Source: an uncultured Aquimarina sp. (GTDB lineage Bacteria; Bacteroidota; Bacteroidia; Flavobacteriales; Flavobacteriaceae). Taken from it: DNA of 64,000 nucleotides. Made by a program: the position numbers and the translations under genes. The stretch is taken from assembly GCA_947498455.1 (NCBI GenBank), contig CANMKK010000012.1, positions 1 to 64,000 of the forward strand, written 5' to 3'. The notes beneath the pieces are model-generated. The model was given only the letters and a program-made list of their open reading frames with translations. It ran no database searches and was not told the DNA's origin. Below, piece by piece: positions 46,506-56,285 of the stretch; within the stretch, counting starts at the first letter, position 1; every line of letters begins with the position of its first letter.

Positions 46506-48218
46506 ATGTTAGAGATTTCTGAATTAAAAGCGAAAAAGCTTCCTGAGCTACAGGAAATTGCAAAGAGTTTAAATGTACCTAAATTTCGCACTATGAAAAA
46601 GTTGGACTTGGTATATCAAATATTAGACTACCAAGCAGCAAATCCCAATAAGGTTAAAGAGGCAATCATTGAAAAAGAGGTGGTAACTGAAAACAAACCA
46701 GTTACAGCAAATAAACCCAAAAAAGCTGAAACCGATAAATCAAAGCCAGCAATAGATCGTCAAAGAAGGCCTCGCACTAAAAAAAACCCAAACAATCCTG
46801 CTACTGCCAAACCTACTCCTACTAATGTAGATAAAGAAAAAAAGACAGAAACCAAAGTTGATTCTAATGAAACAACTACTCCGGTAAGCAGTAATAAAAA
46901 CGATAATAAGACTCCTCAAAAAAACAAAGAGGAAAACAAGGACGAAAGAAAAGATAACCGAAATAGAAATCCTAACGAAAAGCCACAAAACAAAAACCGT
47001 AACACTAATAACAAAAAGGAAAACAACGGGAATAGAGACAATGGCAACAGGGACAATGGTAACAGAGATAATCGAAACCGCTACAAGGAACCGGATTATG
47101 AGTTTGATGCTATCATACAAAGTGAAGGGGTTTTAGACATAATGCAAGATGGATACGGTTTCCTAAGATCTAGTGACTACAACTATCTTTCTTCTCCTGA
47201 TGATATATATGTCTCTCAGTCTCAAATTAGACTTTTTGGGCTTAAGACAGGAGACACCGTATTAGGCCAAGTAAGACCACCTAAAGAAGGAGAAAAGTAT
47301 TTCCCCTTGATTAAGGTTAATAAAATTAATGGATTAGACCCTCAAGTAGTAAGAGACAGAGTTTCTTTTGAACACCTTACCCCTCTTTTTCCTCAAGAAA
47401 AATTCAATATAGCAGAAAGACAAAGTACCATATCTACAAGGATAATGGACTTATTCGCTCCTATAGGAAAAGGACAACGTGGTATGATTGTTTCCCAACC
47501 TAAAACGGGTAAAACCATGCTACTGAAAGACGTTGCTAACGCAATTGCTGCAAATCACCCAGAAGTATATCAAATGATCCTTCTAATCGATGAAAGACCG
47601 GAAGAAGTTACAGATATGCAACGTAATGTAAAAGGGGAAGTTGTTGCTTCTACATTCGACAAAGAAGCAAATGAACATGTTAAGGTTGCTAATATTGTAT
47701 TAGAAAAAGCAAAAAGATTGGTTGAATGTGGCCATGATGTTGTCATACTTTTGGATTCTATTACAAGATTAGCACGTGCTTATAATACTGTTCAACCAGC
47801 AAGTGGTAAAATATTAAGTGGTGGTGTAGATGCAAATGCATTACATAAACCAAAACGATTCTTCGGAGCTGCTCGTAACATAGAAGGCGGTGGTTCATTA
47901 ACCATCATCGCAACTGCCCTTACAGAGACTGGCTCTAAAATGGACGAAGTAATTTTTGAAGAGTTTAAAGGAACTGGTAATATGGAGTTACAGTTAGATC
48001 GTAAAATTTCTAATCGTAGAATTTTCCCTGCTATAGATCTTACATCTTCAAGTACGCGTCGTGATGATATTTTACTAGACGAAACAACTATCCAAAGAAT
48101 GTGGGTAATGAGAAAATATTTAGCAGATATGAATCCTGTAGAAGCAATGGAATTTATTAACGAACGTTTCAAGCAAACACGTAATAATGATGAGTTCCTT
48201 ATCTCTATGAATGGATAA
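46506..48218 (+). CDS. rho: Transcription termination factor Rho with long disordered insert
   Basis: A 570-residue Rho. Rho_N domain 1-47, then a low-complexity insert rich in Asn, Lys, Arg, Pro (about 50-196) ending in repeats of GNRDN, then the cold-shock-like RNA-binding domain (about 200-275, YGFLRS) and the ATPase (Walker A QPKTGKT at 331-337; [30 protein letters not shown]). It is a hexameric RNA helicase that ends transcription. E. coli Rho is about 419 residues, and the extra length is the insert. Large inserts are known in Bacteroidota Rho. A strong terminator follows. Confidence 0.98.
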   Translation: MLEISELKAKKLPELQEIAKSLNVPKFRTMKKLDLVYQILDYQAANPNKVKEAIIEKEVVTENKPVTANKPKKAETDKSKPAIDRQRRPRTKKNPNNPATAKPTPTNVDKEKKTETKVDSNETTTPVSSNKNDNKTPQKNKEENKDERKDNRNRNPNEKPQNKNRNTNNKKENNGNRDNGNRDNGNRDNRNRYKEPDYEFDAIIQSEGVLDIMQDGYGFLRSSDYNYLSSPDDIYVSQSQIRLFGLKTGDTVLGQVRPPKEGEKYFPLIKVNKINGLDPQVVRDRVSFEHLTPLFPQEKFNIAERQSTISTRIMDLFAPIGKGQRGMIVSQPKTGKTMLLKDVANAIAANHPEVYQMILLIDERPEEVTDMQRNVKGEVVASTFDKEANEHVKVANIVLEKAKRLVECGHDVVILLDSITRLARAYNTVQPASGKILSGGVDANALHKPKRFFGAARNIEGGGSLTIIATALTETGSKMDEVIFEEFKGTGNMELQLDRKISNRRIFPAIDLTSSSTRRDDILLDETTIQRMWVMRKYLADMNPVEAMEFINERFKQTRNNDEFLISMNG

Positions 48219-48230
48219 ACACTCTAATTA

Positions 48231-48279
48231 ATATATAAAAAACGGGGATCAAATAATTTGATCCCCGTTTTTTATATAT
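48231..48279. terminator. Strong bidirectional terminator between rho and folD
   Basis: Arms 48231-48253 and 48257-48279 are perfect reverse complements (23 bp) with a GC core ACGGGGATC/GATCCCCGT and A/T tracts at both ends. It serves the convergent rho (plus) and folD (minus) genes. Confidence 0.95.
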
Positions 48280-48290
48280 TAATTCATTAC

Positions 48291-49169
48291 TTATGCATTA
48301 CGATGCCTTTCTCTAGCCAATAATGTGTTTTTAAGGAGCATAGCAATTGTCATAGGTCCTACTCCTCCTGGAACAGGAGTTATATAAGATGCTTTTTTAC
48401 TAACATTTTCATAGTCCACATCTCCAACTATTTTATATCCTTTTTCCGAATCATCTGCTACTCTTGTAATACCTACATCAATAACTACTGCATCATCTTT
48501 AACCATTTCTGCTTTTAAAAAATCAGGAACTCCGAGGGCAGAAATAACTATATCGGCCTGAGATATAATCTGAGTTATATTCTTTGTATGACTATGTGTC
48601 AAAGTTACCGTAGAATTACCTGGCCATCCTTTTCTTCCCATTAAAATACTCATTGGTCTACCCACTATATGGCTTCTTCCAATTACTACAGTATGCTTCC
48701 CTTTAGTATCAACATTATAACGTTCTAACAACTCTAATATACCAAAAGGGGTTGCTGGAATAAATGTAGACATATCCAAAGCCATTTTCCCAAAATTCAT
48801 GGGATGAAAACCATCCACATCTTTATCAGGATCTACTGCTAATAATACTTTTTGAGTATCTATTTGCGGCGGCAAAGGCAACTGAACAATAAACCCATCA
48901 ATATTCTTATCTTCATTCAGTTCTTTAATCTTTGCTAGTAATTCGACTTCACTAGTAGTACTAGGCATTTTCACCAAAGTAGATTCAAAACCTATTCTTT
49001 CACAAGCCCTTACTTTACTTCCTACATATGTTAGACTAGCCCCATCATTACCTACCAATACTGCAGCGAGATGTGGAACTTTTTCGCCTTGATCCTTCAT
49101 TTTCTGAACTTCGACAGCGATTTCATTTTTAATATCGTTACTAACTTTTTTCCCGTCTAATACTTCCAT
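48291..49169 (-). CDS. folD: Bifunctional methylenetetrahydrofolate dehydrogenase/cyclohydrolase
   Basis: A 292-residue enzyme of usual length. YVGSKVRACERIG carries the catalytic Tyr and Lys; GFIVQLPLPPQI, VIGRSHIVGRPMS and the C-terminal TPVPGGVGPMTIAMLL are family signatures. It interconverts 5,10-methylene- and 10-formyl-tetrahydrofolate with NADP. It lies 40 bases downstream of ffh on the same strand. Confidence 0.97.
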   Translation of the reverse strand: MEVLDGKKVSNDIKNEIAVEVQKMKDQGEKVPHLAAVLVGNDGASLTYVGSKVRACERIGFESTLVKMPSTTSEVELLAKIKELNEDKNIDGFIVQLPLPPQIDTQKVLLAVDPDKDVDGFHPMNFGKMALDMSTFIPATPFGILELLERYNVDTKGKHTVVIGRSHIVGRPMSILMGRKGWPGNSTVTLTHSHTKNITQIISQADIVISALGVPDFLKAEMVKDDAVVIDVGITRVADDSEKGYKIVGDVDYENVSKKASYITPVPGGVGPMTIAMLLKNTLLARERHRNA

Positions 49170-49209
49170 ATATAATCCTTACTATTTTTAGGCCTTATTT
49201 TGATATATA

Positions 49210-50538
49210 TTATTTCATTTTACCCATCATCTGCATCATACGTTTACCGCCGCCGCCTTGCATCATTTTCATCATTTTACTCATCTGATCAAACTGTTTA
49301 AGCAATTGATTTACTTGCTGTACAGATGTTCCTGATCCTTTTCCGATACGTTTTTTTCTACTTGCATTTATGATTTGAGGTTTTGTTCTTTCGGCCGGAG
49401 TCATAGAATGAATAATAGCTTCTATATGCTTAAAAGCATCATCATCAATATCTACATTTTTCATCATTTTGCCCGCACCAGGAATCATTCCAACAAGATC
49501 CTTCATGTTACCCATCTTCTTAACCTGCTGAATTTGTTTTAAGAAATCATCAAAACCAAACTGATTTTTTGCAATTTTCTTTTGTAGTTTTCTAGCTTCT
49601 TCTTCATCAAATTGCTCCTGAGCTCTTTCTACAAGAGAAACAACATCTCCCATTCCCAAAATACGATCGGCCATACGAGAAGGATAGAAAACATCAATTG
49701 CTTCCATCTTTTCTCCTGTACCAATAAACTTTATGGGTTTATTAACAACAGATTTAATAGAAATTGCAGCTCCCCCTCTGGTGTCTCCGTCTAATTTTGT
49801 AAGTATAACCCCATCAAAATTAAGAACATCATTAAAAGCCTTTGCAGTATTTACTGCATCTTGACCTGTCATAGAATCTACTACAAACAATGTTTCGTTT
49901 GGAACAACGGCTTTATGAATATTAGCTATTTCGGTCATCATAACTTCATCTACAGCTAAACGACCAGCTGTATCAATGATTACCACATTAAATCCATTTG
50001 CCTTCGCATGAGCAACACCGGCTTTTGCTATTGCTACCGGATCATTATTTCCTCTATCACTAAATACTTCTACATTTATTTGCTCTCCAACGACATGTAA
50101 CTGATCAATTGCAGCCGGTCTATATACATCACAGGCAACTAAAAGAGGTTTTTTGGTTTTCTTGTTTTTAAGAAAATTCGCTAATTTACCTGAGAAAGTT
50201 GTTTTACCAGAACCCTGAAGTCCTGACATTAATATTACCGAAGGATTCCCAGAAAGATTTACACCAGCAACATCACCCCCCATCAATTCAGTTAGCTCAT
50301 CTTTAACCAACTTGACCATTAACTGACCTGGCTTAAGACTTTTTAATACATCTTGTCCTAAAGCTTTTTCCTTTACCGAAGCTGTAAAATCTTTTGCTAT
50401 TTTATAGTTTACATCTGCGTCCACTAATGCTCTACGCACCTCTTTAAGTGTTTCTGCAACGTTTATTTCAGTAATCTGGCCGTGACCTTTTAAAATATGT
50501 AACGCCTTATCTAACTTATCGCTTAAATTATCAAACAT
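49210..50538 (-). CDS. ffh: Signal recognition particle protein Ffh
   Basis: A 442-residue SRP54-type GTPase. N domain about 1-85; G domain with GLQGSGKTTFSGKLA, VIIDTAGR and TKLDGDTRGGAA; methionine-rich M domain from about 300 to the end (MSKMMKMMQGGGGKRMMQMMGK). It binds 4.5S RNA and signal sequences and brings ribosomes to the membrane. A TAAATTTG box lies 50 bases upstream. Confidence 0.98.
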   Translation of the reverse strand: MFDNLSDKLDKALHILKGHGQITEINVAETLKEVRRALVDADVNYKIAKDFTASVKEKALGQDVLKSLKPGQLMVKLVKDELTELMGGDVAGVNLSGNPSVILMSGLQGSGKTTFSGKLANFLKNKKTKKPLLVACDVYRPAAIDQLHVVGEQINVEVFSDRGNNDPVAIAKAGVAHAKANGFNVVIIDTAGRLAVDEVMMTEIANIHKAVVPNETLFVVDSMTGQDAVNTAKAFNDVLNFDGVILTKLDGDTRGGAAISIKSVVNKPIKFIGTGEKMEAIDVFYPSRMADRILGMGDVVSLVERAQEQFDEEEARKLQKKIAKNQFGFDDFLKQIQQVKKMGNMKDLVGMIPGAGKMMKNVDIDDDAFKHIEAIIHSMTPAERTKPQIINASRKKRIGKGSGTSVQQVNQLLKQFDQMSKMMKMMQGGGGKRMMQMMGKMK

Positions 50539-50587
50539 ATGCTTTCTTCGGTTTTTAAAAAAAATCTGCTTTTTTCTCAGACAGGTG

Positions 50588-50595
50588 CAAATTTA
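50588..50595 (-). promoter_or_regulatory. -7 box TAAATTTG for ffh
   Basis: The minus strand reads TAAATTTG, matching TAnnTTTG, 49 bases before the ffh ATG. No clear -33 element. Confidence 0.35.
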
Positions 50596-50611
50596 AGGAT
50601 TTGATATGTAT

Positions 50612-50812
50612 TTATAAAGGAAGATGAATTGAATTAAATTCAGTGAGTAAAGTTTTAAAACCCATAGCACTCCAATCAAAAGTAGCAACACTAGCTTTTA
50701 ATTGTATTACTATCTTGAACATCCTAGGAAAAGAAAACGTTCCGAGTAATTCTCGGTATAAAGAAATTCTATTAATTTCGGGAACTGACCGAAGAAATTT
50801 TAGAGTAAATTA
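50612..50812 (-). pseudogene. Possible gene remnant, 66 codons without a start
   Basis: The minus strand is open from the stop at 50810-50812 to the TAA at 50612-50614. The translation has a protein-like composition (LKFLRSVPEINRISLYREL ... VATFDWSAMGFKTLL) but no start codon before an internal ATG at 50722, which would give only 36 residues. I do not recognise it. Chance is a real alternative in DNA of this composition. Confidence 0.22.
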
Positions 50813-50924
50813 CAAGTAAAAATCTTACCGTTAGCGTGAGCTATTTCAGAACATCAGATCAAAATTTAATGCAAGAGGTAAAAATTTCAGACAATAAGAT
50901 GTATGCTTACTATACTTTTTTCGA

Positions 50925-51398
50925 TCAAACTTTTGATATATTTTTTATCCCTTTGTATCTAATTATCTCTTCTTTTTTGGATGGTTCACCATTTTTAAAA
51001 ACCGTAAATCCATTCTTTTCAAAAAAAGTTTTGGTCGCCATGTTTATTTCTGCCTGTAACACATGTATTCCAGAATCAATTGCAACTTCTTCTAGAGTTT
51101 TATACAATTCCATAGCAATTCCTTTTCTCTGATAATCTTGGTGTACAAAAATATACCCAATTGCTCCATCTCTATTTAACAAAAAGGAGCCTATTATTTC
51201 ACCATTTAATTTTGCATTATACACAAAATCATTAGCGAATTTTTGCTTCCAATACCTTTTATTCGCAGCTAATTTAGAATACCGTACAATCTCTTCTTTT
51301 GTGAAAATCAATGAACCATAAATCGTAACTGTCTGATAAAAAAACCGTTGCATTAAAACCAAGTCTTCGTCAGTAGCTATAGTGATTTTATATTTCAT
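50925..51398 (-). CDS. GNAT-family N-acetyltransferase
   Basis: A 157-residue acetyltransferase. The acetyl-CoA motif A is visible as IFVHQDYQRKGIAMELYKTLEE (about 98-119), followed by VLQAEINMATKTFFEKNGF, the usual motif B. It would move an acetyl group to an amine; the substrate is unknown. It stands alone on the minus strand and is divergent from the histidine kinase gene. Confidence 0.9.
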   Translation of the reverse strand: MKYKITIATDEDLVLMQRFFYQTVTIYGSLIFTKEEIVRYSKLAANKRYWKQKFANDFVYNAKLNGEIIGSFLLNRDGAIGYIFVHQDYQRKGIAMELYKTLEEVAIDSGIHVLQAEINMATKTFFEKNGFTVFKNGEPSKKEEIIRYKGIKNISKV

Positions 51399-51543
51399 AG
51401 AAAGAATTCAATGTAGTCTATTGCAAATTATAACAAAACAACTATATATAAAAATTAAAGAAAAAAAAAGAGTAAATTTTCTGTTAAAAAAAAATTAAAA
51501 TCAGAAATAAACATTAATTTAATAGTTCCCTTTAATACTATTT

Positions 51544-53532
51544 ATGAAACCTACCTTTACCTATTATAGTATGATATGGTTATTCTATTTGCTGAATAAC
51601 GTATGTTTTCCTCAGCAAAAAAAACTAGATAGTTTACTCTCGACCACAACTAATATCTCTGATTCCTCTAATGTAGATATAGCTACACAAATGATTTACG
51701 AAATAACTCAGGATGAGAAATTTAACATTGCCTTATTCTATTCGGACAAATTTATAGACGCCTCTAGATCCATAAAATATAATAAGGGTACCGGTATCCT
51801 GTATATAGAAAAGGCTAACATTTTTAATCTTACAGATAGATCATTTAAAGCCATGCAATCCTATGATATGGCAGAAAATTACTTTCTGGCTGCTAGATAC
51901 CACAAGGGAATCGCAGTAATCAATAACAATAAATCAATAATAGAACATCGTCTTGGCAATCCAGAAAAGAGTATCAACCATCTTCTAAAAGCCAATATAT
52001 ATTACGAAAAACTTAACGATAGTATTAGCCTTGCTGACACCTTTAACAATCTTGGAAATATTTACAACACTTTAAAACAATTCGATTATGCTAAAAAATA
52101 TTACAAAAAATCTATTACAATTAAACGAAAACACCGGCTCAAAACCCTAGGATCTACATTAAACAATCTTGCCTTAACACACATTCAAAATAAAGAAACA
52201 GATTCTGCTATTACAATTCTAAATGAAGCGCTTATTGTAAATAATAAGCAAAAGGACAATAGAAATATAGCTGGTAGTTATAGCGCGCTTGGAAAAATTT
52301 ATCTTGGTCAAAAAAAATACAGAAAGGCTAAAGAGTATTTTGAAGCCTCTATGTACATAGGCGGTAAAGTAGAATACACAAGTAGATTAATTAAATCAAA
52401 ACACACACTAGCCTTTATAGCTATAAAAACCGGTAGTTTAGACGAGGCAGAAGAATTCTTGATAGAGGCCAGAGCAAAATGCAGAGAACTTAATTCCATT
52501 TCAGAACTCTTAAGAAACTATAAATACGCTGCACAATTAGATTCGGCCAGAGGTAATTTCCTTGGAGCGTTCGAATGGCAAAAAAAGCGCCACAAATTAC
52601 TTAAAGAAGAATCTAAAGAAGAGAAAAGAAAAAATGTAAAAATCACAGAGCAAAAACTAAAAAAAGAGCAAGAACAACAGAGATTGCTAGATAAGCAATT
52701 ATTAAATGAACAAATTGCTAAGGAAAAATTGTTCCGACAAAAAATATTCACCTATATAGCCATAAGTGCTTTCATTGTGGCTTTAATATTTATATTTTTT
52801 ATTATAAAAAGTAGATTAGAAAGAGCTAAATATATAAAACAATTAAATCAGTCTAATCAGGTAAAAAACAAATTATTTTCTATAATATCTCATGACTTAA
52901 AAAATGAAATACATGGATTAGACAATACACTTAATTTACTCAGAGATAATCTGATTTCTGAAAAAGAGTTTAAAGAATTCCTTCCTTTACTTTCTAACAG
53001 CACACATCAAACTTCAATCCTATTAACCAATTTATTAAATTGGTCAAAATCCCAAATGAATAAACTAAAAGCTCAACCAGAGCATATCGATTTTCATAAC
53101 ATCATCCAAAAGAAGTTTATTTTTTTTCAATCAAAAGCATCTCTAAAAGGAGTTAAGCTAGTAAACAATCTTGCTCAAGGAACCAGAATATATGCTGATG
53201 AGGACATGATTACAATTGTTACTCAAAACTTGATTGCAAATGCCATCAAATTTTGCAATCAAGGAGATACGGTAACAATCTACAAGCGCGACAAAGGAAG
53301 TTTAATCGAAATTTGTTTTCAGGATACAGGCATTGGCATCCCCAAAGAAAGCATGGATAAACTATTCTCTGAAGAAACATACACAACTGCAGGAACCAAT
53401 AATGAAGTTGGTACTGGCCTAGGGTTAAAAATATGTAAAGAAATGATTAACCTAAATGGAGGTGAAATCACTGTTACAAGTACCCTAGGGCAAGGTAGTA
53501 TATTTTGTATCACCTTACCTAAATCTATTTAG
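51544..53532 (+). CDS. Sensor histidine kinase with TPR sensor region
   Basis: A 662-residue kinase. A signal peptide or first helix (1-24) is followed by about six TPR units (about 80-345, for example ADTFNNLGNIYNTLKQFDYAKKYYKKS), a charged coiled coil (350-398), a membrane helix (401-421), the dimerisation/phosphoacceptor helix with His450 (SIISHDLKNEI) and the ATPase domain (NLIANAIKF, DTGIGIP at 594-600, GTGLGLKI at 623-630). The TPR region is expected in the periplasm, as in other Bacteroidota kinases. No response regulator is adjacent. The gene ends three bases before the convergent argS stop, leaving no room for a terminator. Confidence 0.93.
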   Translation: MKPTFTYYSMIWLFYLLNNVCFPQQKKLDSLLSTTTNISDSSNVDIATQMIYEITQDEKFNIALFYSDKFIDASRSIKYNKGTGILYIEKANIFNLTDRSFKAMQSYDMAENYFLAARYHKGIAVINNNKSIIEHRLGNPEKSINHLLKANIYYEKLNDSISLADTFNNLGNIYNTLKQFDYAKKYYKKSITIKRKHRLKTLGSTLNNLALTHIQNKETDSAITILNEALIVNNKQKDNRNIAGSYSALGKIYLGQKKYRKAKEYFEASMYIGGKVEYTSRLIKSKHTLAFIAIKTGSLDEAEEFLIEARAKCRELNSISELLRNYKYAAQLDSARGNFLGAFEWQKKRHKLLKEESKEEKRKNVKITEQKLKKEQEQQRLLDKQLLNEQIAKEKLFRQKIFTYIAISAFIVALIFIFFIIKSRLERAKYIKQLNQSNQVKNKLFSIISHDLKNEIHGLDNTLNLLRDNLISEKEFKEFLPLLSNSTHQTSILLTNLLNWSKSQMNKLKAQPEHIDFHNIIQKKFIFFQSKASLKGVKLVNNLAQGTRIYADEDMITIVTQNLIANAIKFCNQGDTVTIYKRDKGSLIEICFQDTGIGIPKESMDKLFSEETYTTAGTNNEVGTGLGLKICKEMINLNGGEITVTSTLGQGSIFCITLPKSI

Positions 53533-53535
53533 TCC

Positions 53536-55314
53536 TTACATACGATTAGGAACTTGGATTCCCAGAACTTTAAATGCTAATTTTATGGTTTTTCCAACGG
53601 TATCAGATAACTGAACTCTAAAAATTGTTTCCTCCTGAGAGTTAGCTCCATAAATTGAAACATTTTGAAAAAAGGAATTATAAGCCTTTACCAAATCATA
53701 AGTGTAGTTTGCTATAATTGCCGGACTTAAATCTTTAGCTGCATTTTGGATAATTTCAGGAAAAACCTCTATCAATTTAATTAATTCCTTTTCTCTAGAA
53801 TCTAACTTTATATTTTTAATGGATATAGTCTTATCAAAATCTGCTTTGCGCAAAATAGCTTGAATTCGAGCATAAGTATATTGAATAAAAGATCCCGTAT
53901 TTCCTTTAAGATCTACAGATTCTTCTGGGTTAAATAAAATTCTCTTTTTGGGATCAACTTTTAAAATATAATACTTAAGCGACCCTAAGCCAACTATTTC
54001 ATATATTTCTTGTTTTTCTTTCTCAGAGTACCCTTCTAATTTTCCTAATTCTTTAGACGCTTCTTCTGCCGCGTCAAACATTTCTACCATCAGATCGTCC
54101 GCATCTACAACAGTTCCTTCTCTACTCTTCATTTTACCACTAGGAAGATCTACCATTCCGTAACTTAAATGATGTAAGTTTTCAGACCAATTGTATCCTA
54201 ATTTTTTAAGTATTAAAAACAGCACTTTAAAATGATAATCCTGTTCATTACCCACGGTGTAAATCATTCCGCCTATATCAGGATTATCTTTAACACGCTG
54301 AATTGCAGTACCAATATCCTGAGTCATATAAACGGCTGTTCCGTCACTTCGTAACACTATTTTTTCATCTAAACCTTCTGCAGTAAGGTCACACCAAACG
54401 GATCCATCTTCTTTCCTAAAGAACACTCCTCGTGTAAGCCCTTCTTCTATAACATCTTTACCTAAAAGGTAGGTATTACTCTCATAATAATAACTATCAA
54501 AATCAACTCCTAATGCTTCATAAGTCTGATCAAAGCCTTCGTACACCCAGCTATTCATCATTTTCCATAGCTCAACTACTTCTGCATCTCCTGCTTCCCA
54601 TTTTCTAAGCATTTCTTGAGCTTCTATAATAATTGGCGCTTCTTTTTTTGCTTCATCTTCCGTTTTTCCTGAAGCAATTAATTCTAAAATCTCTTTTTTA
54701 TATTCCTGATCAAATTTCACATAATAACTCCCTACCAATTTATCACCTTTTAGTCCTGTCGATTCTGGAGTTTCATTATTTCCAAACTTCTGCCAAGCAA
54801 TCATTGATTTACATATATGAATACCTCTATCATTAATAATTTGAGTTTTATATACCTTTTTCCCACTAGCTTTAATGATTTCTGCAACAGCATACCCAAG
54901 TAAATTGTTTCTTATATGACCTAGATGTAAAGGTTTATTGGTATTAGGAGAAGAATATTCTACCATAACGGCACTATCTTCTTTTTTTGGAGCAACAAAA
55001 CCATATGTTTCTTCTTCTTTTATTGACGAAAAGAAATCAAGATAATATTGATCGGCAATAACTAGGTTTAAAAATCCTTTTACGACATTAAAAGAAACAA
55101 CATTTTCTAAATGTTCTACTAAATAGCCTCCGATGGCATTTCCTATCTGAACAGGATTTCCTTTTACCACTCGTAACATTGGAAAAACAACTACAGTAAT
55201 ATCTCCTTCAAACTCTTTACGTGTAGTCTGCAATTCTACAGATTCAAGTTCTGCATTATACAGTTTTTTTACGGATACCTTTACTTGTTTAGAAATAGCC
55301 TCTTGTAATGTCAT
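53536..55314 (-). CDS. argS: Arginyl-tRNA synthetase
   Basis: A 592-residue class I synthetase. The N-terminal additional domain is followed by the HIGH motif as SSPNTNKPLHLGHIRNN (HLGH at 130-133), a KMSKS-like GKMKSREGTVV, and the C-terminal anticodon-binding DALR domain (FIQYTYARIQAIL). It charges tRNA-Arg. A TATCTTTG box lies 37 bases upstream. Confidence 0.98.
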   Translation of the reverse strand: MTLQEAISKQVKVSVKKLYNAELESVELQTTRKEFEGDITVVVFPMLRVVKGNPVQIGNAIGGYLVEHLENVVSFNVVKGFLNLVIADQYYLDFFSSIKEEETYGFVAPKKEDSAVMVEYSSPNTNKPLHLGHIRNNLLGYAVAEIIKASGKKVYKTQIINDRGIHICKSMIAWQKFGNNETPESTGLKGDKLVGSYYVKFDQEYKKEILELIASGKTEDEAKKEAPIIIEAQEMLRKWEAGDAEVVELWKMMNSWVYEGFDQTYEALGVDFDSYYYESNTYLLGKDVIEEGLTRGVFFRKEDGSVWCDLTAEGLDEKIVLRSDGTAVYMTQDIGTAIQRVKDNPDIGGMIYTVGNEQDYHFKVLFLILKKLGYNWSENLHHLSYGMVDLPSGKMKSREGTVVDADDLMVEMFDAAEEASKELGKLEGYSEKEKQEIYEIVGLGSLKYYILKVDPKKRILFNPEESVDLKGNTGSFIQYTYARIQAILRKADFDKTISIKNIKLDSREKELIKLIEVFPEIIQNAAKDLSPAIIANYTYDLVKAYNSFFQNVSIYGANSQEETIFRVQLSDTVGKTIKLAFKVLGIQVPNRM

Positions 55315-55637
55315 TTTAAAAAAGATTGTTATTTAATAAGAAACAAGGAGCAAAGATAATAGAATTATAATCTTTTACCTCTCCTAACCCAAATCAATTA
55401 CTTAAGAAAATCAACACTTCAAACTATCAAACATTTAAATTCCCTAGTAAATATTCAATATAATAATCACAAAGATTATTTTATCATAGACATGTAATAA
55501 TACCTCTTTAACACTTCCTTTTTCGACAATGCATTTAGCAATAAACTAAGTCAAAAAAAAATAGACTAACGATTTAATTTCATCGACAAAAAACATATTT
55601 TTAATAAAAAAATGTTATTTTTAGCATAAAGAGATAC
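55315..55637. other. Intergenic region between argS and the CpcT-like gene
   Basis: This gap of about 320 bases between divergent genes contains a -7 box for argS at 55351-55358. The part next to the lipoprotein gene has the near-box TATTTTTA at 55615. Nothing else was recognised. Confidence 0.45.
55351..55358 (-). promoter_or_regulatory. -7 box TATCTTTG for argS
   Basis: The minus strand reads TATCTTTG, matching TAnnTTTG, 36 bases before the argS start. The -33 element is unclear. Confidence 0.35.
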
Positions 55638-56264
55638 ATGAGGAGATTACTATTATATTTTTCTTTATTTTTATTCCTATCAGGGTGTAAACCCGATAAA
55701 ATTCATGATATTGAATTATATAATTTTGTACAGTTACTAAATGGTAACTTTTCTTCTAAAGAACAAGCTGAACAAGAATTAGGCTACTATAATATTAGTT
55801 TATCAAATGCATCTATCTGGAAAAATCGACCAGGGTTTTGGATATATCAAGAATTATTCAATTCTGAAGACCCTTCAAAAATATATAACCAGCGTATACT
55901 CAAGATAGAGAGAGTAGACAGCATTACCATAAGTAGTTCCAGTTATATCATTCCTAATGAAAAAAAATATCGTAATGGCTGGGAAGATGTTTATATTTTT
56001 GATCAATTAAGTATTGATAGTTTAAAAATAAGATCAGGATGTGAAGTATATTTCCAAAAAAAAACTTCATCAATTTATCAGGGTAAAACCAATGATAGAA
56101 CTTGTCCAAGTGTTTTGATAAAAGACGTTGCTTACATCACAAGCAACGTGGTAATAAGTCATGACATAATTTCTTCTTGGGATAGAGGTTATGATATTGA
56201 TGGTAAACAAATATGGGGAAAAATACAAGGGCCTTATAAATACAAACGAATTTCTGATGATTAG
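55638..56264 (+). CDS. CpcT/CpeT-family lipoprotein
   Basis: A 208-residue lipoprotein (LFLSGC, lipobox Cys17). The body matches the CpcT/CpeT pattern: LLNGNFSSKEQAEQ, IWKNRPGFWIYQELF, YNQRILKIE, GCEVYFQKK, YQGKTNDRTCPSVL, ITSNVVIS and SSWDRGYDIDGKQIWG. In cyanobacteria this beta-barrel family attaches bilins to phycobiliprotein cysteines. No phycobiliproteins are expected here, so it probably binds or handles another hydrophobic ligand in the envelope. It stands alone between argS and the Rrf2 gene. Family call is good; function is open. Confidence 0.82.
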   Translation: MRRLLLYFSLFLFLSGCKPDKIHDIELYNFVQLLNGNFSSKEQAEQELGYYNISLSNASIWKNRPGFWIYQELFNSEDPSKIYNQRILKIERVDSITISSSSYIIPNEKKYRNGWEDVYIFDQLSIDSLKIRSGCEVYFQKKTSSIYQGKTNDRTCPSVLIKDVAYITSNVVISHDIISSWDRGYDIDGKQIWGKIQGPYKYKRISDD

Positions 56265-56285
56265 ATCACAATAAAATAGCTTTAT

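Larger units (their letters stand above)
50539..50924. other. Intergenic region with ffh promoter and a possible gene remnant
   Basis: This gap of nearly 390 bases holds the ffh -7 box (50588-50595, minus TAAATTTG) and a 66-codon open frame on the minus strand (50612-50812, listed separately). Otherwise nothing was recognised. Confidence 0.5.
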
